From contig SDUX01000002.1 in the NCBI GenBank assembly GCA_008729055.1, positions 686,496-750,495 on the forward strand: a stretch of DNA of 64,000 nucleotides, given 5' to 3'. Below, one piece after another: positions 1 to 10,629 of this stretch; positions within the stretch are counted from its first letter, which is position 1; each line of letters starts with the position of its first letter. The notes beneath the pieces are model-generated. The model ran no database searches, was not told the DNA's origin, and worked only from the letters and a program-made list of their open reading frames with translations. The position numbers were made by a program, and so were the translations under genes. The DNA comes from Pyropia haitanensis. Its lineage: Eukaryota > Rhodophyta > Bangiophyceae > Bangiales > Bangiaceae.

Positions 1-390
1 CACTTCGGGCGTGTCGGTGTGGCAGTGGAGCAAGACGAGCGACGCGGTGGCGCGGCGCGGCGGCACGAGCACAAATCCACCCAGCGGCGGCGCCGCCCCG
101 CACCGCACCGTGTGGGCGGTTCGCGGCAGGCGGCCGCCGCACTCGACGGGCACCAGAGCCGGGACGTCTTCTGGCGCAATGCCGCCCATCGGGTCGATCT
201 GGGGCTTGTCCTTAGCAAGCAACTCGCGCAGCGCGCGGGGGGACAGGAAGGGCTGCCGCCCTAGGGACGGCGGCGTGTGCGGCGTGTCGGGGTAGACCAC
301 CGGCTCGGGGGAAAAGGCCGTGGCGGGCGTCGTGCCGCCGCCGACGAGGGTGGCCACGAGGAGGAGGACCGCGGCCACCGCGGTCGCCAT
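1..390 (-). CDS. secreted serine hydrolase, copy 1 (5' part only)
   Basis: First 130 codons of a minus-strand gene that runs off the left edge. ATG at 390 opens a hydrophobic signal peptide (MATAVAAVLLLVAT), followed by a protein closely matching the complete gene at 2247-3353: both have an FSPEPV block, SLGRQPFLSPRALR, a PRTAHTVRCGA block and PPRRATASLV. The nucleophile region is not in the window. The intact copy reads LHGFTDTP where this one reads LHCHTDTP, a change in the segment that usually forms the oxyanion-hole loop of alpha/beta hydrolases, so this copy may differ in activity. It is a tandem paralogue. The call is sure as a paralogue; whether the copy is functional is open. Confidence 0.75.
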   Translation of the reverse strand, partial: MATAVAAVLLLVATLVGGGTTPATAFSPEPVVYPDTPHTPPSLGRQPFLSPRALRELLAKDKPQIDPMGGIAPEDVPALVPVECGGRLPRTAHTVRCGAAPPLGGFVLVPPRRATASLVLLHCHTDTPEV

Positions 391-2246
391 CATGACGCAA
401 GATCCCCAGAAGAGGGAGGGGAGCCACGATGCGGGTGCCGGTGGCGGGTGTGCTTGACAAGGAGGGCGGCCGGTGAGGGAACCCTTGCTCGCTGCGGGAG
501 GCCGGCTTGTGCGTTGCTGGTTGCCGAGCACACAACCGCGGTCAGCTCAAGCCGCTAGCCCCACGAACAAACCTCCCCCCGCTCTTCTTTTTAGTTGGAT
601 GGGCCACGCCTTCGGACCTCACCCATGCTGTTCACGCCGTCCACGGCAACATCCAGACGAGCAGGCAGCAGCGCGGGCGCGGCCGGTAGGACGAGCGGCT
701 CCAGCCGGACATCATATCCCCGTAACCTTGATGCTTTCCTTATGGTGGGGCCGCCAGCGCGACCCCCGTCATACCCGTGGCGTATGTCATCTATGGGGGG
801 GCTCGCCAGTACGTACGGGGACCGTACGTGATCGAAATCTCGACTGTAAACACTCAGGACATACAGACATAGGTACCTCCACCGGATAATGGAGCGCACA
901 TACTTGCGTGGACCAGTCATCGAGCCAGTCCCGAGAGCACCGGCCGCCGAAAGACGCGGCGAGCGAATGACGGTGGGCGGCGGCTGCATCGATGCTGCCG
1001 TAGCCGCTGTCGCCGCCGCCGCCGCCGCCGCCATCCCCGGGGCGTCACCCAGGGCGGCAGTGGCAGTGTCGCTCCCCCGCACGTGATGGGCGGGGCCCCC
1101 GGCATCACCACGACGAGTCTGACCGCCGCCTCGTCCCAGCGGCCACAGCGGCAGCGATTAGGAGAAACTGGACGGACAGCCCCTCCTCCTCACCGCCACG
1201 GCAGGAAGGTTGTCGGCGGGATACATCTCTGCCCCCCGCGAGTGCCGACGGCGGGGGCGCACGGCGCCACGGGGCTGCCCGCCGGCTGTCAGGATGGCCT
1301 GCACTCTTTCCATCCACGCCCGTATCCATCCGCGCTCGGTTTCCACCGGCTTGAGGGTGTCCCTCTATGCCCCCACCGACTGTGCCCAGTCTTGGACAAC
1401 CCCCCCTCCCCTTCCAACGGGAAGAGACGGCTCTTTGGCCAAGGTCCTCGTCCACCTCCGCCCCCTCCCGGGCGACAGCACGTCTCCGACCCCCCCCCGG
1501 CGACAGCACGGCACCGTCCCCCGCCCTGCGAGAGTACGTCATTGCGGCAAGTATCTTCCTGATTAGTCTTCGCAAATGGGGTTTGAACGAAACACCAACA
1601 TCGCCACTTTCCAGACCGGGGTGCTACTGTTTCTTTGCTCGACAAGGAATGACCCGATCAGCTCAGACTTATCCAATCTAACTGACAGAATTTCCAAACG
1701 TGCGTTGCACTACGACTTCGCCCACGTTCGTCGCCGCCTGCATCAATGCTGCAGGACAGGGCCGGCGGAGCGGACCGCTTCGGGATGTCATGACCGGGAG
1801 GAAGCGCACCCTAGCGCGGCGGCGGGCGTCACTGCCACCGCTACCGCCGCCGCGACGACGCGCCGTCGGAAAAGAAAGGACACGTGCGGCGCCGTCGTCG
1901 GCTGAGCTGAGTGGCAGGCTACGTGCGGCGGGGTACGTCACCGCCCTGTCGGCGGTTTTACGGGCTTTGGCCGACTTGCACAACGAGGCCGCGAGGCGGT
2001 TGCAAGGGGTGTTGACACAGTACGGGCGATGGAATCCAGGAGGGTACGGACGCTGGAATACACACTGAGTCACAGGGGTTATTCGCCCCTCATGCGCGCG
2101 TGGGCTGCACCGGCGCTCTGGCGCGCGCCCCTCTCCAACACGCTCTCCTGCCGCGGACGTTCACCCAAAGCTACCACAGCGCAGACACAGCTATCAGGAG
2201 GCGGAGTGGGGAGGATCAAAACCCCTCCCGCGTGTTGTCTGCCGCG
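391..2246. other. intergenic region between the two hydrolase copies
   Basis: No convincing gene. The part next to copy 1 (to about 930) is a diverged copy of the upstream flank of copy 2: a TGATCGAAATCTCGACTGTAA-like block near 830-850 matches one near 3938-3959. A short GCC run lies near 1015-1032. The part from about 1560 to 2100 has lower GC and shows no coding bias. Confidence 0.5.
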
Positions 2247-3353
2247 TCACTTGAGGTGGCGCGTCAGGACCTTGTTGACCGCATTCGCGTCGGGGCCCGG
2301 CAAGAAGAAGCTCGAGTGCGTCACGCCCTTGAGCTCCTTGTAGCTCACACGCGCAGCCCCCTTGAGCAGCCGCCTCACAATCGCCGCACTCGCGGCAACG
2401 TACGACGGCGGCACGACCACGTCGGCTCCCCCCGACACGAGCTCCACGGGGTACCCCCGGCGGCCAGGGGCAGTCGTGCCCGGCACGCGCGACAGCCGGC
2501 GGGCGTCGGCGACAAAGCCCTGCAGCGCCACGACCGCGGCGACGCGGACGCGCGACGTCAGCGCCACGTGCGTGGCCATCACCGCGCCGAGGCTGTGGCC
2601 GGCCAGCACCACCCGCCCGCCCGGCGCCGGCTTGCGGCTGCCCTTGTTGTCGCGCCGCCCACCGAGCGCCCGGTGCTCGGCGGCGATGATCGCCTCGACG
2701 CGGCGGGTGGAGAGGAAGAGCCCCAGCCCGTCCACATCAACGACGCTCTCCAGCAGCAGCCGCTCCGCGTCGGCCGCGTCGGCCGGGCGCGTGGCGAGGG
2801 TGGTGTTGAACGACGGGCTCACGTCGTACCACGCGTAGACGGGCGCCGCGTCGGGCGGCGCCTCCAGCCGCACCGGCACCCGCGGCGCAAACGGCACGAC
2901 CAGCCGCACAGACGCCCACGCGGCTGGTGCCGACGACAGCAGCGTCTGCAGCAGCGCCAGGTAGATGTGGGGCGTGTCGGTGAAGCCGTGGAGGAAGACG
3001 AGCGACGCGGTGGCGCGGCGCGGCGGCACGAGCACAATGCCGCCCAGCGGCCGGCCCGCCCCGCACCGCACCGTGTGGGCGGTGCGCGGCATGCGGCCGC
3101 CGCACTTGACGGGCACGGGGGCGGGGATCTCGTCGGGCGGGATGGTGCCCGTCGGGTCAACCAGCGGCGTGTCGTTAGCGAGCAGCGCGCGCAGCGCGCG
3201 GGGCGAGAGGAAGGGCTGCCGGCCCAGCGAGGGCAGCGTGTGCCGCGTGTGGGGGTAGAACACCGGCTCGGGGGAGAAAGCCGCGGCGGGCGCCGTGCCG
3301 CCGCCGGCGACGGTCGCCACGAGGAGGAGGACAGCGACCACCGCGGTCGCCAT
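2247..3353 (-). CDS. secreted alpha/beta-hydrolase (esterase/acyl-thioesterase-like), copy 2
   Basis: Complete 368-residue protein. Start chosen at 3353 because it opens a signal peptide (MATAVVAVLLLVATVAGGG, probable cleavage near AAA-FSP) and is shared with copy 1; the frame is open further upstream but only as low-quality sequence. The alpha/beta-hydrolase features are visible: HGFTDT at 122-127 (oxyanion loop), GHSLG with nucleophile Ser254, Asp311 in GGADVVVP, and His346 in GVTHSS. The spacing suits the carboxylesterase/acyl-protein-thioesterase/phospholipase group. Export to the secretory pathway or wall is inferred from the leader; the substrate is unknown. Single exon, downstream in the same direction from copy 1. 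Confidence 0.8.
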   Translation of the reverse strand: MATAVVAVLLLVATVAGGGTAPAAAFSPEPVFYPHTRHTLPSLGRQPFLSPRALRALLANDTPLVDPTGTIPPDEIPAPVPVKCGGRMPRTAHTVRCGAGRPLGGIVLVPPRRATASLVFLHGFTDTPHIYLALLQTLLSSAPAAWASVRLVVPFAPRVPVRLEAPPDAAPVYAWYDVSPSFNTTLATRPADAADAERLLLESVVDVDGLGLFLSTRRVEAIIAAEHRALGGRRDNKGSRKPAPGGRVVLAGHSLGAVMATHVALTSRVRVAAVVALQGFVADARRLSRVPGTTAPGRRGYPVELVSGGADVVVPPSYVAASAAIVRRLLKGAARVSYKELKGVTHSSFFLPGPDANAVNKVLTRHLK

Positions 3354-4040
3354 CGTGGCGCGCCTACCAAGGACGACGGGGGGGAGCCTCGGTCTTGGTG
3401 CGGGTGGCGAGTGTCGACGAGGGAGGGGGGGGTCGGGGGGGCTTGAGGGGAGACTTGCTTGCTGCGGGAGGCCAGCTTGCACCTTCCGGATGCCGAGCAC
3501 GCATCCGCGACGGGTCACGCCGCGGGGCTCTCGGCCAAGACTCCCCCCGCTCTCGTCTTGTAGGCGGTCTGGTCGGCGGGTCTTCTCACCCCTCCCGTGC
3601 TCTCCATGTGGTCCACGGCACCAATCCGACAAGGGGGATGGGCGGCATGGCGGGCGACGCTCGAGTGATCCCGACCAGACATCACGGCCATGGAGCTTTG
3701 ATGTCTCCCTCGTGATTGAGCCGCCAGCGCGGCTGCCGTGGTATCGACCCCAACCTCCTACACGTGGCAATCACGTGTCCCCCACCGTCACCGACGTCAA
3801 GAGGGGCGACACGGCGACGCCGTCATGCGCTGCCGATAGGGCAATGATTGCGCCACTGCTGTTCCACGTTTCCACGTGGCACACCTCACCAACGTGGGAG
3901 CTCGCTCTCCACCGCCAGGCGTACAGGAACCGTTCATGATCGAAATTTCGACTGTAATCACGCGCCACATTGATGTCCCTCCACTGGAGACTGCAGCAAA
4001 CATACTTGACTCGACCGGTCAACGTGTGCGATCCCGCGGT
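2965..4040. repeat. tandem duplication unit, mate of about 1-930
   Basis: The 5' half of the hydrolase plus its upstream flank is duplicated about 3 kb apart. Coding similarity covers 2965-3353 against 1-390, and upstream similarity continues to the TGATCGAAATTTCGACTGTAA block near 3938-3959 and the CATACTTG motif near 4000 (mates near 830-910). The promoter was therefore copied with the gene. End points are approximate, judged by eye. Confidence 0.6.
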
Positions 4041-4084
4041 CCCGAGTGAGCACCGGAGCTCCCAATCTCGTTGCCGCTTCACGC

Positions 4085-4184
4085 CCAATTACGCCTTCCC
4101 ACCCAATCACCCGATCGGCTGCAACCCGCCCGGGACCAATCTCCCCCACCAACTCCGTTGCGTGTGCCGCCGCGATGGGCCAAT
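4085..4184 (+). promoter_or_regulatory. cluster of four CCAAT boxes
   Basis: Four plus-strand CCAAT pentamers lie within 100 bases (4085, 4103, 4136, 4180). CCAAT is a known NF-Y binding element in eukaryotic promoters. The cluster lies about 1.2 kb upstream of the PiT transporter ATG, so either the 5' leader is long or a further upstream exon exists. Functional assignment is inference. Confidence 0.4.
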
Positions 4185-4189
4185 GGCAC

Positions 4190-4715
4190 TTTGCCTCGCG
4201 CGCCGCGGCCGCCGCGCATTGCCTCGTCTTCCATCCGGGGCCCCCCCGTCCCGCCGCCGCCCACGGCCGCGGTGTGGCCGCCCCCCCCCCGGCCGGGTCG
4301 CGGGTCGTGCGTCGCCCGCCGCCCGCCGCGTCGCCCTCCCCGCCGGCCGGCGCCCCCCCCCAGCCGAGCCGCCCTGGCAGTGGCAACGGGCAGCGGCGGC
4401 ACTCCCACCCCCCCCCCCATCATCCCGCCCGGCGCTACCCCGCCCCCGCCGCTGCATCGCCCCGCCCCGCCGCCTCTGTGCGCCGCGGCCCGCCGGTGCG
4501 GCGCGCGGCCGCCGCGGGGCGCCCGGGCGGCGCGCCCCCCCCCCCTCCGCCGCCACCAAGCCAGCCAGCGCTGCCGCCGGGGACGTGCCCCCGCCGCCGG
4601 CCGCTCGATCGCCCCGGCGCGCGCGCGCCGCGATCGGCGGCGGCGCCGCCCGGCGGGTGGACGCGCCGGCGGTGCGCCGGCGGCCACCCCCCGCCGCGGC
4701 GGCTGCGTTGGCCGC

Positions 4716-4771
<56 letters not shown>

Positions 4772-4925
4772 CCGCCCCGCCCACCGCCGGCGGGATGGGG
4801 GCACCGCCGGTGGCGGCGCCGCGCGGGCGGCCGCCGCCACGGCCATTGGCGGCGCCGCCGCCGGCGGTGACCACGGCGGCGGCGGTGGCGTTTGCGGCTG
4901 CACCCGTGGCCTGCGGCGGTGGCGG

Positions 4926-4976
<51 letters not shown>

Positions 4977-5296
4977 CGTGGCTGCCCGCGCCCACCGGGG
5001 ATGGGCGCGGGGGGTGGTGTGCGGCCGCGCCGGCGCGCCGGCGCGGCCTGGCGGCGGCGTCGCGGCAGCGGCGGCGGGGCGGCGGCGGCGGCCGGCGGCG
5101 GCCGCCACCGGCGGCGGCCGGCTCGGCGCCGGCGGCGCGGTGGGGGGCGGCGGCTGGGTCGGCGGCGGCACGCCCGTTGGCGGCTGTGGCTGGGCGCGGT
5201 CGCCGCCCGCCGGGGCGGCGGCGGCGGCGGCGGCGGCAAGGCCCGGCGCGGCGGGTCGGCCGCACCCCCCGCGGCGGTCGCCGGGTGGTGGGTCGC

Positions 5297-5327
<31 letters not shown>

Positions 5328-5346
5328 GCCGCTGCCGCCGTTGACC
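4190..5346. other. GC-extreme low-complexity leader region
   Basis: Long GCC/GGC trinucleotide and poly-C stretches leave nearly all six frames open, so openness carries no information here. No domain or leader-like protein was recognised. The frame that reaches the PiT start is open through this whole stretch, so an N-terminal extension cannot be excluded, but its composition (long Gly, Pro, Arg runs) gives no support. Confidence 0.45.
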
Positions 5347-7546
5347 ATGGCGCTCGTCACCCCCACGGTGCTGCTCTTTATTGGCGGCGCGGTCGCCTTT
5401 TCCCTCTCCGCCGCGCTCGGCGCCAACGACGTGGCCAACAGCCTCGGCACGAGCGTCGGCACGGGGGCGGTCAAGGTGTCCCAGGCGCTGCTGATTGGGG
5501 CGGTGATGGAGTTTTCGGGGGCGGTCCTGTTTGGCTCGACGGTCACCAAGACCGTGTCGGCGGGGGTGGTGAGCGTCAGCGCCGCGACGCTCGCGCACCC
5601 GGCGGGGTACATGGTCGGCATGCTCAGCGTGCTCGTCGGGTGTACGCTGTGGATGGCGACGGCGACCAAGCTGGGGCTGCCGGTCAGCTCCACCCACGCA
5701 GTGGTAGGTTTTGGGTGCGCTTGGGGGAGGGGGGGGAGCGGGGGGGGGGTGTTGCTTGAGCGAGGCGCCAAACAGGGGGCGGTGTGGCTGTGGGGGGGTT
5801 GCCTTGGCGGCGGTGGGGGAGGCTGTGGAGGGCGGGGTGGGTGCGAGAGGCGTGCGATGCGCCCCCTGTCGGTGGTGGAGGGACGGGCGTGTGGGCTGTG
5901 CGCGCGGCTTGGTGGATTGGGCACGTGCAGTGGCCGTGGCACCTGCCTGTGCATCAGGCCATGGGGGAGTGGGCGGTGGGGGGGGGGGGGGGGACGCTGC
6001 CATGTGCCGCGTCTCCCCGCACCGTTGAGCCCCGCGCCGGATGTCCCACGTGGCGCAGACTGCTCACGCGTCGGTGGGTGCTCTGCCTTCTGTTTTGTCT
6101 TGTCTTGCATGGGCGTGTTCTGCTGCTCTGGCCTGGTCCCTCGCCGTCTCGGTGTATTGTTGCTGGCGGTGCGTGTGCAGGTTGGCTCCCTTGTCGGCAT
6201 TGGCCTAGTCTCTGGCTGGGGCGTCAACGTGTCGGCGGTGACCAACATTGTGGCGTCGTGGTTCCTGTCCCCTTTTATCGGTGGCGCCGTGGCGGTCACC
6301 CTCTACGCGATCATCCGGCGGTACATCTTGAAAGCGCCGCGCCCCGCCAGGGCCATTCGCCGCTTCCTCCCGCTGCTGTCTGGCTTTGCCTCGCTGGTGC
6401 TGTCGCTGTTCATCCTCTTCAAGGGCGCGCCGTTTGCGGCGGTGCCCAAGGGCAACCTGCTCGCCGTGGCGGCCGCCATCTCGGCGTTTGTGTCGGGCAT
6501 TTCGCTGGCGCTGTCCACCGCCATCCACTCGCGGACGTACATCAAGGCGGAGCTGGGCGTGCCCGATGACATCGAGACCCCTGAGGAGCGGATGGTGCGC
6601 GAGCAGGGGGACGTGGAGCGGATCTTCAAGGTGCTCCAGGTGGTCACCGCCTGCCTGCTCGCCTTTTCGCACGGCAGCAACGACGTGAGCAACGCGATTG
6701 GGCCGTTTGCCGCCATGTACTCGATGTGGGCCAATGGCGGCGTCGGCGCGACGGTGGCGATCCCGCTGTGGGTGCTGGTGCTGGGTGGGATTGGCATCTC
6801 GACGGGGCTCGCCGTCTGGGGGCGGCCCGTCATGGAGACGGTCGGCAAGAAGATCACCAACTTGGTGCCGACCAAGGGGTTTGCGGTGGAGCTCAGCACC
6901 GCCCTCACCGTGTTGATCGCGTCCGAGTTTGGGCTGCCCGTCTCGACGACGCAGGTGCTCGTCGGCTGCATCGTCGCTATTGGGCTGTCGTCGGGCGACA
7001 AGGAAGCGGTCAATGGGAATGGTACGTGGGGCGGCTTTGCATTGCAGAGGTGAGGGTTCCGACCCGTCTTGGCGTGAGCCGCATAGCCGTGCAGTGCGCG
7101 CGGTATGCGGCCGCCTTTGTCTGTTGCTCGTCTCGTGGGCTGTGGCAGGTGGCTGTCTTCCCCTCTGAGTGCCCACTGCTTGACGTTCTCGTGCACTCTG
7201 GTTTACTGACATCTCCCTGCTTTTCTGTGCACCGCGATGGCTCCTCTGTCGCTGCTGGCTCCGTCTGTGTATCGACTGTGGCCGGTCTCTGTTGTTCCAA
7301 CCTCCCCCGCGGCGTGCGTGTCATCCTTTCGACGGCAACCACCACCGCTGATGCTTTGCACTGCCCCCCCCCCCCCCTCTTTGTCCCTTCGCAGTGTTGA
7401 AGAACATTGCCCTCAGCTGGGGCGTGACGCTGCCCGTGTCGGCCACCATTTCGGTGGCCTTTTACCTGCTCTGCCAGCCGTTGGTGCCGCCGGTGGTGGC
7501 GGCAACGGTCGCGTCGCGGCTGGCCGCCCTTCCGATGGTGGGATGA
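5347..7546 (+). CDS. PiT-family phosphate transporter (PHO4 family), three exons
   Basis: Exons 5347-5703, 6181-7021 and 7395-7546 join to a 449-residue membrane protein. Donors are GTG|GTAGGT and AATG|GTACGT, acceptors TGCAG|GTTGG and CGCAG|TGTTG; the joins restore THAV-VGSLVG and VNGN-VLKNIALSWGVTLP, as expected for the family. The duplicated PiT signature is present: GANDVANSLGTSVGTG from residue 25 and FSHGSNDVSNAIGP from 281. Many hydrophobic segments, a central hydrophilic loop (about 236-270) and the PVSTTQVLVG motif near the end support the call. Family members import inorganic phosphate with Na+ or H+; the membrane here is unknown. The start at 5347 puts the first membrane helix at residue 4, usual for PiT proteins. 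Confidence 0.88.
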
Positions 7547-8321
7547 GCGGGGTGGTGTGGCGGGGACGCTCCACGCCTGAGCTGCTGCTTTTGTGGGTTG
7601 TTGCAACGCGACGACGCTCCCGGTACACACAGGCTCCGACCGCTCTCCTCCATCGTCTGGTGTGGGCGGCCGCAGAGGGTATCCGCGCAGAGTCCGCACC
7701 TGGCCGTAGCGGTGTTGTGAAGTGGGTGCACGCACCCGTCGGCCCCGTTTCTCTTCTGTCCCCTCCACGTCGTGGTCTGTTTTTATTCCTTTCGCTTCCT
7801 TTCGCCCTCTTGGCAGGGCCTCCCCTTCCTCCCTTTTTTTTTTTTTACTGTTCTTTTCTTTTCTTTTCTTTTGCTCTGGCCGACCGGACGGCTTCGACTG
7901 ACGCCACGCGTCCCGTGTGGGGGGGACTTGCCGCCGACCCACAGGCAAGTCTGTACTTCATCTCCGGCCGAGATATCTCGGCGGACTTGGTAGCCTGCGA
8001 GCCGTGGCATGATGGGCGCAGGGGCGTGGGACAGCACGACCCTTTGCGGCGAGTCGGCACCCTCGGCACCCAGCCCCAACGTTCTTGGGGGGGCGGCGCT
8101 CGCGCAGCCGCTGGGTAGATACTTGTAGGCCGCGGCCCCTCCTGGGCAGCCCACCGCGCGACACTCTGACCGCCGCGGTCCCGCTGCCGGGCGCCGTCTA
8201 CGGTCGCCTTCTCCCCGTTGTTGGTGGCGTCGGCCCTCCTCTCTGAACAACCTGCCGCCCGCGTCCTGGGGCTGTCTTCTTCCCCCCCCCCCCCCCCGCC
8301 CCACCTTGGTTTCTTTTCGCT
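7547..8321. other. intergenic, pyrimidine-rich
   Basis: No gene seen. A T-rich and TTTTC-repeat tract lies near 7838-7873, and a poly-C run precedes the next gene (8284-8299). Low coding quality in all frames. Confidence 0.4.
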
Positions 8322-8503
8322 ATGGCCGGCCGCCCCCGCCGCCGGGCGGCGGGCGTCGTTGCCCTGGCAGCGGCGGCAGCGGCGGCAGCAGCGGCGGGTG
8401 CGGCGACAGCGGCGGCGGCGGCCGCCGCCGTCGCCGCGGTGACGACCGCCACCACCCCCGCGTTTGGCGCGGCGGCAGGGACGGCGGCCGTCTGCCCTGG
8501 TGG

Positions 8504-8535
<32 letters not shown>

Positions 8536-8902
8536 GCGGCGGTGGCGGTGACGGCGGCAGCGGCGGAGCAGGGGCGCTGGTGGTGGCCCCTCCCCCTCCC
8601 CCCCTCTCCGCCGCCGCGCGGGCGGCGCAGCGCCGCCGCGCGGCGGCCGTCATTGGCGACGCGGCGGGGGAGCGGGCGGCCGCGGCGGCCGACGTGCTCG
8701 CCGAGGGCGCGTCGGGGGGGGAGGGGCGACAGCTGCCGGCCGCCACCGCCGCCGCCCGCCGCGCCGTGCCGCGTCAGCGGCGGTGCGGCAGGGGGGCGAC
8801 GACGCGACGGCGGTGGCGGTGCGTGGGGGCGGCGGCGCGCCCGCCTGGCGGCCCGTGGTGGCGGATGAGTGGAACGCAACGGCAGGGGGGGGGGTGGGCG
8901 GC

Positions 8903-8933
<31 letters not shown>

Positions 8934-9831
8934 TCGGCGGCGGCGCTGGCGGCGGCTGGGGCCACCCGCCCGTTGGGGCGGCGGCGGCGCCCCCCCCGGC
9001 GGCGTCCGCGCCACCCCCCGGCGGCGGCGGCGCCACCGCCGGGGAGCCCCCCGCCGACGCGATTGGCGACGCGCTCGCGGCGCTCACCCACCGGGGCACC
9101 CACGCGCGGCGGACGCGGCTCGCCGCGCTGTCCCTCCTCTCCGCCCTCTGCGCGTCGGCCGACGATGCGGATGCGGTCGCCCGCCGCGGCGGCGTCGCGG
9201 CGGCGGCATCGACGCTGCGCATCTCGTCGCACCGGCGCGGGCGGGGGGGGGGGGGGCGCCGGGGGGGGGGGGGGGCTCGAAGCCGCCGCCGCCGCCCGCA
9301 CCGTCGCGGACTGCGTGGCCAACACGGCGCCGGCGGCGGCCGAGGCGGCCACCGCGGGTGGGGCCGTGCCGGCGCTGCTGCGGCTGCTGGGGCCGCCCCG
9401 GGGGGGGCGCCGGGGGGAGGCGGGGGGAGGGAGCGGGGGGGGGAGGGGGGTGGGCGGCCTGCCCGTCCCCGCACGGGCGCCCGCCGCGGCCGGCGCGGGG
9501 GCGTGTGGCGGCGCGGCGTCTGGCGAAGCGCCGCCCTCCCCCCCCGGGACGTGCCCCCCCCCGCGGCGGGCGGCCGACGCGTCCCCCCCCCCCGAGGACG
9601 CGGTCGTGCGGGAGCGGGCGCTCCTGGCGCTCCTCGCCCTCGCGCCGTGCGCGTCGGCGCGGGAGGAGCTGGCGCGGCGGCGGGCGCTCGCGCTCGACGG
9701 CATTGCCGCGAGCGTCCTCGCCGTCGACGCGGCGGCGGGGGGGGGGGCGCGGGAGGTCCGCCGCGCGCTGGCGCTGATGGAGGCCCTCGTCCGGTACGAC
9801 CCGGTGGTGTGGGTGGGCGCCCCGCAGCCGT

Positions 9832-9872
<41 letters not shown>

Positions 9873-10022
9873 GCGGCGGGGGCGGGTGCCGGGGCGGGGG
9901 GGATGGTCGGGCTGGCTTCGATCAGCCGCGTGCGGGAGGGCGTCGTCCGGGCAATGAGCCACGATGACCGGGACGTGCGGGAGGCTGCGGCGGCGGCGTT
10001 GCTGGCCATTGATGGGGCGTAA
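8322..10022 (+). CDS. ARM/HEAT-like repeat protein, frame broken at G-runs
   Basis: ATG at 8322 gives a basic Ala-rich N-terminus (MAGRPRRRAAGVVALAAA), then Gly-rich low complexity. Helical-repeat sequence follows: IGDALAALTHRG, RRTRLAALSLLSALCASADDADAVARRGGV, ARTVADCVANTAPAAAEAATAGGAVPALLRLLG, VRERALLALLALAPCASAREELA and VREAAAAALLAI at the end. This hydrophobic spacing and the AVPALLRLL pattern resemble armadillo repeats. The blocks lie in two frames: about 8322-8710 and 9280-10022 in one, 8783-9245 in the other, with the switches at poly-G tracts near 8711 and 9241-9276. A poly-Ser run is encoded by TCG repeats at 9841-9872. The N-terminus could be an organelle leader. Function not recognised. 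Confidence 0.55.
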
Positions 10023-10629
10023 AGGGGGCCGACGACGAGTTGGTGGTGGTCGTGGAGGGGTGGATGCATGGGCATGCGTACGCTGAGAAGGGCGCGGGAG
10101 GGGGGGGGAGGCGGCGCAACGCCGGCGCCCCCCGGCGGTGCTGCTTTCCCACCCGCGGTGCCGCGGCGGACACGGGGGCAACACGGGGGCGGGCAGGGGG
10201 AACGGCGCCACCCAGAAAAAGAACACCTACCTGGCCACGCGGAGGGCCACTCCCGTGCCTTTGGAGGTGAAGGGCAGTGTGGTGCGGATGGCCGTCGCCG
10301 CCGCCGCCGCGACGGCCCGTGGCCAGACGAGCGGCGCGCGACGCGCGGCCGTGGCCACGCGGCGGCTGATGTGCCGACGGGCGTCTGCCCGTGTGGGTGG
10401 ACTGGGGGGTGCAACCGATGCGGGGCGCCCACGAGCGTCGCCCCGCCGGGCCGTCCTTTTACGGCGACTTGGCCACCCCCTCACAAAACAACAAAAGGAG
10501 GGGATGCGATGGCACAGCGGGAGAGAGAGCGGGAATGCAAGGCAATAGCGAGAAAAAAAAAACACAAACCGAATCAAAGAAGAATGGAGACACCCGAGCA
10601 GGCAAAGACCGTCGCGACCACGCTACTAG
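10023..10629. other. intergenic between convergent genes
   Basis: Holds the 3' flanks of the ARM-like gene and the ApaG-domain gene. An A-rich stretch lies near 10551-10562. No gene recognised. Confidence 0.4.

Noticed and set aside
3970..7053. One 1027-codon plus-strand frame covering the GC-rich leader and the first two PiT exons
   Set aside because: It reads through a clear intron (5704-6180) and the second donor, and its first 459 codons are low complexity. The spliced model from 5347 restores the family sequence.
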